From contig NC_092050.1 of the NCBI RefSeq assembly GCF_003086295.3, forward strand, positions 145,607,699-145,671,698: DNA of 64,000 bases, in the 5' to 3' direction. Below the pieces are notes generated by a model. The model had not been told where the DNA came from. It did no database searches and worked only from the letters and a program-made list of their open reading frames with translations. The stretch's first letter is position 1; each line of letters opens with the position of its first letter. Shown here one piece after another: positions 46,951-56,328 of the stretch. Position numbers and translations under genes: made by a program. The DNA comes from Arachis hypogaea. Lineage: Eukaryota > Streptophyta > Magnoliopsida > Fabales > Fabaceae.

Positions 46951-47350
46951 GGGGTACACAAGTTGGAGGGTTCGATTTGTGTATCCAAATTATTTTAAAT
47001 TTTTAACACAAATTGGGGGTCCAAAAATCGAACGGTCCAATTTTTGCTCCTAACACTACAGTTGTGTAAAAAAACCTATATACTCCATAACTACGTCCTA
47101 TACCATTTTTCCTTCTATATCTAAATTAAAAAGTGTTTTTTTGTGGCATTTTTTTTATTATGGAAGTAAAAATAGTAATATATCTTAACATTGTAATTTT
47201 TTGTATTTTTTAAAATAGTGAAAAGTATATAAATTAGATGGTTCGATTTTTGTATCTCAAATTTTTTATTTTTTTAACACAAATCGCACGATCCAATTTG
47301 TGTACCTCTAGACATCGGATGATCCAATTTTTACTTCTCTAATTAACGAC
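46950..47350. repeat. Degenerate relative of the CGGACC array
   Basis: Phrases GGAGGGTTCGATTTGTGTAT, AAATCGAACGGTCCAATTTTTG, ATGGTTCGATTTTTGTAT, CACGATCCAATTTGTG and CGGATGATCCAATTTTT recur at 40-100 bp spacing, in both orientations. The layout resembles that at 27767-28102, but the sequence is diverged. Confidence 0.45.
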
Positions 47351-47559
47351 TCCACATTTGAGAATAACACCCTAATAATTTACATTTTAAAAAAATATCA
47401 TTACTACTCCAATATTAAAAATAAAAAGTTCTTTTTTTTTCGAACACAAAAAAGAAAAAGAGGCAAGTTAGTTAAATTTGTGAGACGAATTTTATTTTTA
47501 ACGATTATAGGAGAGCTTTTATTTTTAATGAATATTTTGTCCCCTGAAATTATCAGGAA

Positions 47560-47786
47560 TCTTTTATTATGATCTGGATTGAATCTTTCTCTTTCTTTCG
47601 GTTAGTAATTAGGATATTCTTTTGATTATTTCAAATAAAATAGAAATTCGATATCTTTATCGAATTGATAATTACTTTTTAGAATTCATTCTGTATATAA
47701 ATTGAGAATTCTTTATCTTATGTTTTGGTTCGAGTGGGAATAGCATTTTTCTTCTGCATGTCCATGGAGTTTTGAAAAATTCAAAC
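47560..47786. other. Possible plastid-derived sequence, left part
   Basis: Sequence of organelle spacer character (for example GTTTTGGTTCGAGTGGGAATAG) that would be contiguous with 49323 onward once the TRIM element (47792-49317) is removed. Assignment rests on general likeness to plastid spacers and on the rpl20 piece at 49799, so it is tentative. Confidence 0.3.
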
Positions 47787-47791
47787 ATTTC

Positions 47792-48090
47792 TGATAAAAT
47801 TGTGAAAGAATAAGAAAAGAAAAGAATGCGAAATTTTATTGATTATTGATTGATTGAATTGTACTGAAGTGTATTGTAAACTATGAGGGTAAAACTAAAT
47901 ATATATAGAGCATTGTCCTATGAAAGATAAAAGCAAATAAAGATAAGATAAGAACAATTAAAGATAAGATAAAGATAAGATAATAAAGACTAAAATTAAA
48001 ATTGAATTTTTGTATTCTGTTGGGCTGAATTTGTGGGCCACGATACTTCTTTATTGTTGTCATGGGCTAAAGTAGAAGAGTAGTTTAATA
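47792..48090 (-). repeat. TRIM LTR, 3' copy (299 bp)
   Basis: About 98% identical to the other copy apart from two indels (a 10-bp and a 5-bp difference near 47825-47860). On the minus strand the LTR starts TATTAAAC and ends TTTTATCA, i.e. TA...CA and not the usual TG...CA. Confidence 0.9.
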
Positions 48091-48197
48091 CGCCCCCGCA
48101 AGCTGGTGGATGGAAGATGTCAATAATCCACAGCTTGGATAAGTTCCGATGAAATTGTTGAGAAAAGCGCGTCTGACGTGGTGACGCGGAGGAAGAT

Positions 48198-48525
48198 GCG
48201 TGCGGCAGAGCTTGAGCTGCCTACTGCAAAAATATAAAAGGAGATGCTGTGCTTGAGCAGCGATCTTCAAAAACTGCGTGCGGCGGAGCTTGAGCTGCCG
48301 GCGGCAAAAATATAAAAGGAGATGCTGTGCTTGAGCAACGATCTTTAAATAATTGCGTGCGGCGGAGCTTGAGCTGCCGACGACAAAAATACATAAAAGG
48401 AGATGCTGTGCTTGAGCAGCGATCTTTAAACAATTGCGTGCGGCGGAGCTTGAGCTGCCGACGGCAAAAATACATAAAAGGAGATGCTGTGCTTGAGGGA
48501 GAGAGAGCAAGCAGCGATCTTCATA
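48198..48525. repeat. Tandem repeat, four units of 78-81 bp
   Basis: Units begin GCGTGCGGCGGAGCTTGAGC at 48198, 48276, 48355 and 48436. Each contains AAAAGGAGATGCTGTGCTTG and GCGATCTT. They are alternately similar, with the third and fourth most alike. The last is broken by an extra GGGAGAGAGAGCAAG. Confidence 0.92.
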
Positions 48526-48711
48526 AAAAAAAAGAATGAAAAAATAAAAAATAAAAAATAAAAAAATAAAAAATAAAAAATAAAAAATAAAAAATAAAAA
48601 AATAAAAAATAAAAAAATAAGCGTGTAAAACGCAACAAGATTGATCTTTAGAGGGCGCGTATGGCGCAATAAGAGTGGTCTTCAAATGGCGCGTAGAGCG
48701 CAATCAGAGTG

Positions 48712-48782
48712 CAGATGGAACTGCTAGAACAGATGCAGATTGAACTGCTAGAACAGATGCAGATTGAACTGCTGAAACAGAA
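48712..48782. repeat. 27-bp tandem repeat, about 2.6 copies
   Basis: Unit GATGCAGATTGAACTGCTAG-AACA type, repeated in the TRIM interior; an A-rich run at 48530-48620 precedes it. Confidence 0.85.
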
Positions 48783-49009
48783 TACCGACAAAACTCCTGG
48801 AAGAAGAAGTTGCAGATGAAATGCTAGAAGAAGGCGCAGACGGAATTTCTGGTAAAGAACCGGGATAATTAAAATTATGGTAGAATTTTCACTTGGATGC
48901 ATGTAATTAAATCTATGATTATTTATTGTGGGAGGAAGTTGAAAAAGAAGCATGGTGATTTCTCACCGAAAAGATGATAACTTATATATCCTCTTCAAGG
49001 AGGATATCA

Positions 49010-49023
49010 TGGCTCTGATACCA
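49010..49023 (-). promoter_or_regulatory. tRNA-Met primer-binding site of the TRIM
   Basis: Minus strand TGGTATCAGAGCCA directly adjoining the LTR end, complementary to initiator tRNA-Met. Confidence 0.9.
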
Positions 49024-49317
49024 TGATAAAATTGTGAAAGAATAAGAAAAGAAAAGAAAAGAATGTGAAATTTTATTGATTGTTAATTGATTGAAGTGTG
49101 TTGTAAACTATGAGGGTAAAACTAAATATATATAGAGCATTGTCCTATGAAAGATAAAAGCAAATAAAGATAAGATAAGAACAATTAAAGATAAGATAAA
49201 GATAAGATAATAAAGACTAAAATTAAAATTGAATTTTTGTATTCTGTTGGGCTGAATTTGTGGGCCACGATACTTCTTTATTGTTGTCATGGGATAAAGT
49301 AGAAGAGTAGTTTAATA
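49024..49317 (-). repeat. TRIM LTR, 5' copy (294 bp)
   Basis: The partner of 47792-48090. It lies next to the primer site, so it is the 5' LTR of the element on the minus strand. Confidence 0.9.
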
Positions 49318-49322
49318 ATTTC

Positions 49323-50050
49323 AATAAATATTCTTTCTTTAACTTTTTTTATTTTTTTCTCAATTATTTTGACCGAATAAATCTTTATTATTAATTAAAA
49401 AATTTAAGTCAAAATTAGTTGCTTGTATCATTAACCATTTTCCCTTTTTTGGATGAGAGGAACTTATCAATGAATCACGAAATGCTAAAGTTCTTAAATT
49501 TTTTTTCTTAATTTATTAAAACTATAATTTTTTTTAGAAGTAATTCGTGGGATGATGCACTTTTTTCTATTTATATTACAAACATTAATTGATCGTGTAT
49601 TAGCAGACAATATATATATAGGTTCGCGATGTATTGCCATTCGAAATCAAGATATTGGGATTGGATCTAGCCGTAAGAAGAATAGAATGCTTGACTGATA
49701 AATAACTCACTTCTTGATCTTCGATCCCTTTAGTCACTAGAACATCCCCGATCAGTGCAATGGGATGTGTTTATTTATCTATCTCTTGATTCGAAATGGC
49801 TCATTCAAGACTTACTCGAACTATTAGTCAACAGAAAATCAAAGTGTTGATTTCGGCTAATAGGGATAGAGATAGGAAAAAAAAAGGTTGAACAATCAAA
49901 CCTATTTCTCGAATCAATAGAAGTCCAAAGAGGTGAATAGGGTCCAAAATAATGATAGATATGTAAAAATAAAGTAGGTCCAATTACGCCTATTCCTAAT
50001 CTTAAATGGAATAGAACGACGCAGGAATCTATTATATGTAAACATAGTAT
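49323..50050 (+). pseudogene. rpl20: Plastid-derived DNA with an rpl20 fragment (NUPT)
   Basis: Codons at 49799-49888 read [20 protein letters not shown] followed by [10 protein letters not shown]. This is the conserved middle of chloroplast ribosomal protein L20. The sequence upstream (49620-49795) and downstream (49890-50030) does not continue rpl20, so the piece is flanked by other DNA, probably further plastid fragments joined by rearrangement. It is a nuclear, non-functional copy. I could not name the neighbouring pieces. A plastome alignment would settle the composition. Confidence 0.6.
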
Positions 50051-50795
50051 CTCTTATATGTATATTATATTATTTTTAGACACTCTAATATTTAAAAGAA
50101 AGATAAAGATTGAAGAAATAAAAATTGAAATAAGTCTTAATATTATATTTAGAATAAAATAAAAAATAAAAACTGAAATAAAAATGAAACTCTAATTTAA
50201 TTTATAAAAAAAAATTAAAATAAATTAATTGAAATAAAATTATTTTAAATATCAAATATTATTAAAATTTAAGTTTCTATTTTCAAAAATTTTAATCTCT
50301 GTATCTTTACATTTTAAAAGTACTAAAATTTTAAAGACAAAAAATAAAATTTTAATATCAAATTCTAAACCAATAAATATTTTCTAATTTTTCAATCTTC
50401 CTTTCAATATCTCAAAACAAACATTCATAGAGTTACGACTCACTTGCCATACACAAACACCTAACAACTGTGAGGTCAAAATTGACAATTAATTAGAAGT
50501 ATCAAATAGAGTAAAATTTTGGTGGATAAAATGTTCATTTAAAACTTTCATGGTGAATATTATCAGCACAAAAATCTTTTGTAAACTTTTCTCTTGTTAC
50601 CTTCTCTACAGCTAAAGGTCGTAGATCTAGTTCTATGGATTTAATTTGTGTACTTTCCGCTCTCTTTTTTTCGTTGTTGAATTTATAGGAAAATGATTGC
50701 GTTGTTTACTTTAATCATTTATTAACCGTAAAAATTTCATCATATAAATAAAACTAAAATTTATTTTAAATATTAAAAAATAAATTAAACTATAT
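50051..50795. other. AT-rich intergenic DNA, nothing recognised
   Basis: No frame or terminal repeat recognised. Confidence 0.5.
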
Positions 50796-51700
50796 TACAA
50801 CAACAACAAAGCCTTGTCCCACTAAGTGAGATCGGCTACATGAATCAAACGACGTCATTGTGCTCTGTCATGTATCATATTTACAGAGAGAACACAGAGA
50901 GAACGTTTACATGTAGATCTCGTTTGACCACCTCATGGATGGTCTTCTTAGGTCTTCCTCTACTTTTCACCCCTTGTCCATCTTCCATCTCATCCACCCT
51001 CCTGACTAGATGTTCTATCGGTCTTCTTTTCACATGTCCAAACCACCCGAGACGCGATTCAACCATCTTTTCCACAATGGGTGCTACTCCAACTCTCTCC
51101 CTTATATATTCGTTCATTATTTTATCCAATCGCGTATGACCACTCATCCATCTCAACATCTTCATCTCTGCCACACTCAGCTTATGTTCGTGCTCGCCTT
51201 TAGCCGCCCAACACTCCGTACCATAAAGCATAGCCGGTCTTATAGCGGTGCGATAGAATTTACCTTTAAGTTTTAAAGGCACTTTTTTGTCGCATATAAA
51301 ACCAGATGCACTCCGTCATTTTGACCAACCTGCTTGGATCCTATGATTTACATCATGTTCAATCTCTCCATTATCCTGTATGATGCACCCAAGATACTTA
51401 AAACTTTTAACTTTTTGTAGGCTGTTTTCTCCAATCTTCACCTCTATATTAGGGTTTTCCCTTCTCAGACTAAACTTACGTTCCATATATTCCGTCTTGC
51501 TACGGCTTATGCACAGATCATACACTTCTAGAGCTTCTCTCCATAACTCCAACTTCTTATTTAAGTTTTTCCTTGACCCTCCCATAAGGACGATATCATC
51601 GGCAAAAAGCATGCACTATGGCACAGACTTTTAGATATGTTCTGTGAATACTTCTAAGATTAATGTGAAAATGTATGAAGTTAACGATGATTTTAAAATT
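50796..51700 (-). pseudogene. RTE-type LINE, 5'-truncated, 3' end of reverse transcriptase
   Basis: A minus-strand frame contains MLFADDIVLMGG (catalytic box, near 51612-51577), then KVKSFKYLGCII, GKFYRTAIRPAMLYGTECWA, MLRWMSGHTR, RLGWFGHVKRRP and SRGRPKKT. This is the C-terminal RT region of plant RTE/BovB-like LINEs. Stops break it at about 51625, 51643 and 51316-51318 in otherwise one frame. The element ends (minus strand) in GGCTTTGTTGTTGTTGTAAT, a TTG-repeat tail in place of poly(A), which fits RTE elements. Upstream homology fades at about 51700, so the 5' part is lost as usual for LINE insertions. Confidence 0.85.
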
Positions 51701-51866
51701 CTTCACAAATATTAGACAGCAAAATTTATATTTTATCCTAAAAATAAATCCACTTAAGGGCAAATTTGTATGCATGGTAAGATAGGTACATAGACGACTT
51801 AGCTTTAATTTTGCAAAACAGTTTAATTAAATTATTTTTAATTTATTTTATAAAAATATGATAAAA
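51701..51866. other. Intergenic DNA between LINE and hAT element
   Basis: Nothing recognised. Confidence 0.4.
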
Positions 51867-51874
51867 AATAGTAG

Positions 51875-52602
51875 TAGGGGTGTGCATGGCCCGGCCCGGC
51901 CCGAAGACCTGGTCCGGTCCCGAACACTTTAGGGGCTAATTTGGTGTGATTTTATCGGGTCTAGGGCCGGGTATGGATCTCAAAAATAGACCTGGTCATT
52001 ATTTCGGGTCGGGTCCGGGCCATAGCTCGGATCACCCGAAATCGGCCCGGTGGCCCGGTCATCATACGTAATTAATATTTTGTGTTATTAGTGATGGATG
52101 ATGGCTATTATTATGTGAAATTTAAGTGTTGTAAACCTTAATATTTTGTGTTATTAGTCATTATATATAAGACTATAAGTTAATATTTTATGTTTAAAAT
52201 ACATAGGACTTTAGACTAATGCATAATCTTGTGTTATTTGTATTGATTTAAATATTTGGTGTTATTAGGCAATATTAGTATTGATTATGGTTATGCTTTA
52301 ATTTTAGAGAAGAGTTGGTTCTTATTATATTTTTCTAAGTGAATTTTACTATGTCAAATAATGATTGGAGTCTTGGAATTTGGATATTTTTACATGCTAA
52401 CTTACAAGAAGGTATCAAGGTAATATAATGTTAACGGCCCGGTTTTCACCCGGTTTTTACCCGGTATAATCGTGGCCCGAAAGTGTATAGGTTTCATCGG
52501 GTCTAGGGTCGGGTTCGGGTCTAATAAATAGGCCCGGTATATATTTCGGGTCGGGTCTGGGTCACATCATACTCGGTTTCACCCGGCCCATGCACACCCC
52601 TA
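51875..52602. mobile_element. hAT-type non-autonomous element (728 bp)
   Basis: Begins TAGGGGTGTGCATGGCCCGG and ends CCGGCCCATGCACACCCCTA, perfect 20-bp inverted termini. An 8-bp duplication AATAGTAG lies at 51867-51874 and 52603-52610. Subterminal GGCCCGG/CCGGGTC repeats at both ends, AT-rich middle, no transposase. The right target-duplication copy is shared with the 5-bp duplication of the adjacent LTR retrotransposon. A truncated relative is at 3687-3825. Confidence 0.92.
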
Positions 52603-52610
52603 AATAGTAG

Positions 52611-53143
52611 TGTTACGGTGGGTAACCGGAGATTAATGGGCTGGATGGCGTTGGTTGGCCCAAACGTATGAAGGAGGTGGCTTTCGAGTGGATCTGTTAC
52701 TCGGTGTTCCTCCGTCCGACTTGTACGTGTGAAAGAATGGGGGGTGGTACCTGCAAAGACACTCCGATGCCTAAGTTAGCAAGAGTGTGAGTAGGTTAGA
52801 GAGTATTGGAACTTAGTGATACCTGAATGGTGTCAGTGTATTTATAGTGGTGAACCAATAACCACCGCTGAAGTAGTGCCACCTTTTTAGGTGGATAACC
52901 GTTCCCATATCTTAGGGAGGTTAAGATATGGCTCTATGAAGTGGTTAGAGAGTTTCTAGGGGCAGTTACTCATTCGAATGAGTGTTATCTGCCAGCTAAC
53001 CCTCGTATCTGACTTCTTTGGAGCAGGTCGTGTTCAGTACCGACTTCTGGGGATGAAGGCTGGTACTGGGTGAGGGCCAACCCTTTGGGTTGGGCCTTTT
53101 TGCTTGGATCCTGGACCTTTATTATTGGGCCAGGGTATGAACA
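52611..53143 (-). repeat. 3' LTR of the Tat element (left in window)
   Basis: 533 bp; in element sense starts TGTTCATACCC and ends CACCGTAACA. Adjacent on the right is a G-rich tract (GAGTAGGGGCAC on the minus strand) that serves as a polypurine tract. Confidence 0.95.
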
Positions 53144-53396
53144 GTGCCCCTACTCGAGCCCAATTTCTTTTTAGGATTTGGGTTCGAGTATTCAACTCGG
53201 GGTCGTAGCCGATTTGCAAGAGGACCGACGTGATGGTTTAAGAACCGACGTGATTTTTCTTGACCTTTCGGTTCTGACAGTTACGTCTAATCAAGCGTCG
53301 TGTCCGTTAGGGGTGTGCGTAGGGATTTAATGGCCTTGGTAACGGTGCATCTTCATTAATGATTGCCCCAATTTTACCATTATGCCCCTAACATTC

Positions 53397-53405
53397 TTAT
53401 AAATA
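53397..53405 (+). promoter_or_regulatory. TATA box of the antisense gene
   Basis: TTATAAATA on the plus strand, about 290 bp upstream of the antisense-gene ATG and about 130 bp upstream of a likely 5'-UTR intron (53527-53661). Placement is by eye. Confidence 0.5.
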
Positions 53406-53690
53406 CTTTCCCTCTCTTTCGTTGTTTCGTTTCTGCGATCTTTCAGATTTCCCTTGCATTCGTTCGTGCTGCATTCTTGCGTTTCGAAGGCTTTTTCTTC
53501 CTCCAGTCTTGATTTCAGACTTAAAGGTTAGCTTTTTTCCCCTTCTGTAACATGCTTTCTATTTGCGTGCCTTTATTTTGTAGGTAGACTGGTTTGTAGG
53601 CTTTAGTTCCGTACCCCCTCCCTTTAGAGACCGTGTGTTGATTTTCCTTTTCTTTTTGTAGGTTTCTTGTCACCCTTTTAAGAAAAGAAA

Positions 53691-55522
53691 ATGGCTTCCG
53701 TAGATGTTCTTTCTCAGTGGGTTGATGTCACGGTCCTAGGGGAGGAGCCTTCAGTCGATACCGAGTTTATCACCCACCTTCGTACTCACCATAGAATTTG
53801 TACTTCTGAAGAGGATGAGCCGAAGTATGAGTTGGTAGTCCCGGGTCCAGAAGACGGGTTTGCTTCGGGAGGGCCGACGAGGCGGCCCCTCATTTCTTTT
53901 TTATGTATGAGAGTATGGTCACCCGTTTGGGCATTTTTCTTCCATTTTCAGAGTTTGAAATGTCTGTATTACGTCATTGCCGGGTTGCTCCCACCCAGCT
54001 TCACCCCAACTCTTGGGATTTTTTGAAAATTTACCAATTTATCAGCCAGGCCTTAGAGTTCCCGACTTCTCTGAGGATTTTCTTTTATCTCTTCCATATG
54101 ACCAAGCCCTTCAGTGGGCTAAATAATAAGCAACAGTAGGTGTCCTTCCGAGCCATACAAGGTCGGAGGCTTTTTACCCTTTTTGACGAATCCTTTCATG
54201 ATTTTAAAAGCTATTTTTTCAAAGTTCAAGCAGTAGAGGGTCACCACCCCTTTTTCTTAGATGAGAGTTCTTCTCCTCGCTTTCCTCTATACTGGTTAGA
54301 GGCCTCCCCCTGTGAGAAATATGGTCTGGACGACCTGGACGAAGTGGAGGCGGCCATCGTAGGGTTCCTCCGAGAAGTGTGGGGGAGGGCCCCATACTTG
54401 GATACTAAAAATTTCTCCAGGGGTCGCCGGCCTTTGTCCAGTCACAACTAGGTAGCTTTTTGCGTTTCTCACTTATTTCCGACTTGCAATTTCTCTTACC
54501 GACTTGTCTGACTTTTAGCTACCAATTTTGTTTTTGCAGAGATGGCAAAGAAAAACGCTCAAGAGTCTTACCAGAGGGTTCAGGAAGCCAAGGCAAAGTC
54601 TCGTGCCAGATCTGGTGGTGCTAGGGCGGTTGTCTCTCCTCCTCCTCCTCCTCGGAACGTTGGGACTCCCTCCCAACCTATTGTAATTTCTTCCTCTGCT
54701 TCCTCTCTGCCACCCCCTTCTGTCCGACCTACTCCTGAACCAGAGCCGAAGAAGCGCAAGACCTTAGAGTCTGGCGCTTCTGGTGAGGCGGACGCTCTTG
54801 CGTTCGTCCGAAAGAACATTTATCCTCATGCTCGTATGAGTATGGATGATGTTTCTGTTCGGCACTACCTCACCACTGTGGTTGAGGAGAGTCTCAAGAC
54901 GGCGGGGGTTTGTGGCAAACTCTTAGATATATTTGAGAAGACTCCTATCAGCTCTTTAGGGACGACCTCGAGGGTCGAGGAGCTGGAAGGCAGGCTTCGC
55001 ATATATCAGGAGCATGAGAGGGAGTTGGAGGGGGAAGTTGCCAAGCTGAAGGAGGAGAGGGACAGCCTCCGGAAGAAGGAGAAGAAGTTGCAAGCCCAAT
55101 GCAACATGGAGGTGGATTTGAGGAAAGCAGCGCAAGCCAGCTACAACAGTTTATTTGCTGATCTTGTGTCTGTAAAGAATGACTTGCTGAATGCTCGGAA
55201 GGCCTATACCGAGTTGGAGGACTCTATTGCGGATGGTGCTGATGAGGCTTGGAGGGTTTTTAAGGAGCAGGTCGGAGTTATTGCTCCTGACTTGGACCTT
55301 TCTCCTTTGGACCCTGATAAGATTGTTATTGATGGTGCCATCGTGGATCTTCCTGTCCCCGTGGTGGAGTCTGAGTCTGATTTGAAGACTCGGGGGCAGA
55401 GGATCATAGAGTCCCCTCCTCGCTCTAAGGACGCTCCGAGTTCTTCTGCCGCCCCTCCGACTTTCTCTCCAACTCCTAGTCCTGGTGGTGGTGATCCTTC
55501 TACTCCTCTTGCTAGGAAGTGA
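53691..55522 (+). pseudogene. Antisense ORF (aORF) of the Tat element, coiled-coil protein
   Basis: A gene-like unit opposite to gag-pol. After a possible 5'-UTR intron (53527-53661) an ATG at 53691 opens a frame with acidic sequence. By similarity of style to plant 'putative plant transposon protein' domains the sense continues in another frame at about 53860 (a 1-nt shift), is cut by TAG at 54137-54139 and shifts again near 54435. An intron (GTAGCT...TTTGCAG, 54452-54539) leads to a 326-codon exon from ATG 54542, Pro/Ser-rich then a long coiled coil (RVEELEGRLRIYQEHERELE), ending TGA 55522. Function unknown. Not part of gag-pol. Confidence 0.7.
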
Positions 55523-56328
55523 TTTTGGCTATTGGGGCCCGGCCTGTGGGCCCCTCTTTTTAAACTCTTTTATATTTATTTGTTGATGTTTGCAACAATT
55601 TTTTGCCCTTTCAGGGCCGTAAACAAAACAAATTTTCGATACCCTTTTTAATAAGGGTTTAATTTAGCGTTTAAATAAATGCCCTTTTTTTTGGATAAGG
55701 GTTTTGAGTTACCTTATGCGCGCATGCTTTTCTATTCGTGGTTCTTTTAGCTCTTTGATCTTTTCTGGAAAAAACCTTTCCTTTGGGGCTTGCCTGCTTT
55801 TTTGAATCTCTTTGATCCTCAAGGCAGCCTTACAACTTTTTCTTAGTTTTTCCTATCTCTTTTTGTTATTCCTAGTACTCAATTTTGTTTTATTGAGTTT
55901 TTCGTGACTTAGGCTACTTTTGCGATTCATTTTAATTTTACTCGGTTTCGTATTCCGACTTATGAGTCGGACTGCTCCCGAGTTTATCATGATCGACTTC
56001 TATAGCCTCTTTACGCCGACTTGTACCTCGTCGTTTTATCCTGACGACCATCTAGGTCGGTTCATGGGATTTTCACGTTTTGTCGAGCTTAAATCGGCGC
56101 GTTTCGTAGAAAGAGAATAAAAAGGGAATTTAAAAGAGATATTTAAAATGAAAGAGATCTTTATTAATTGAGGAGGTACCTTATTGCTACTAAGGGCTTT
56201 TGATAATTTATTTTCCCTTAGCCCCTACTATGATGCCTCGTTAAAAACCCTTTTCAGAAAAAACCCTTTGATTTTGGGAAAAAATCATGAAATTGGGAAA
56301 AGAGTACATCAGGGAGTAGGGTTCGTTT
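55523..56328. other. Non-coding spacer between antisense gene and pol end
   Basis: The two convergent genes end at 55522 (plus) and 56329 (minus). The spacer holds T-rich DNA with AATAAA-like signals (AATAAATG near 55675) and GACTTATGAGTCGGAC-type short repeats near 55950. Confidence 0.6.

Larger units (their letters stand above)
47792..49317 (-). mobile_element. TRIM-type non-autonomous LTR element (1,526 bp)
   Basis: Two LTRs (47792-48090 and 49024-49317) flank 933 bp of non-coding DNA. A 5-bp duplication ATTTC bounds the element (47787-47791 and 49318-49322). The primer site TGGTATCAGAGCCA (minus strand, 49023-49010) abuts the right LTR, so the element runs on the minus strand. A G-rich polypurine tract (TTGCGGGGGCG) precedes the left LTR. 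The interior has 79-bp tandem repeats, an A-rich stretch and 27-bp repeats, but no gag or pol. Confidence 0.92.

Noticed and set aside
48085..48669. 194-codon minus-strand frame in the TRIM interior
   Set aside because: It is produced by 79-bp tandem repeats and an A-rich run (Phe/Tyr/Leu string); no homologous domain.
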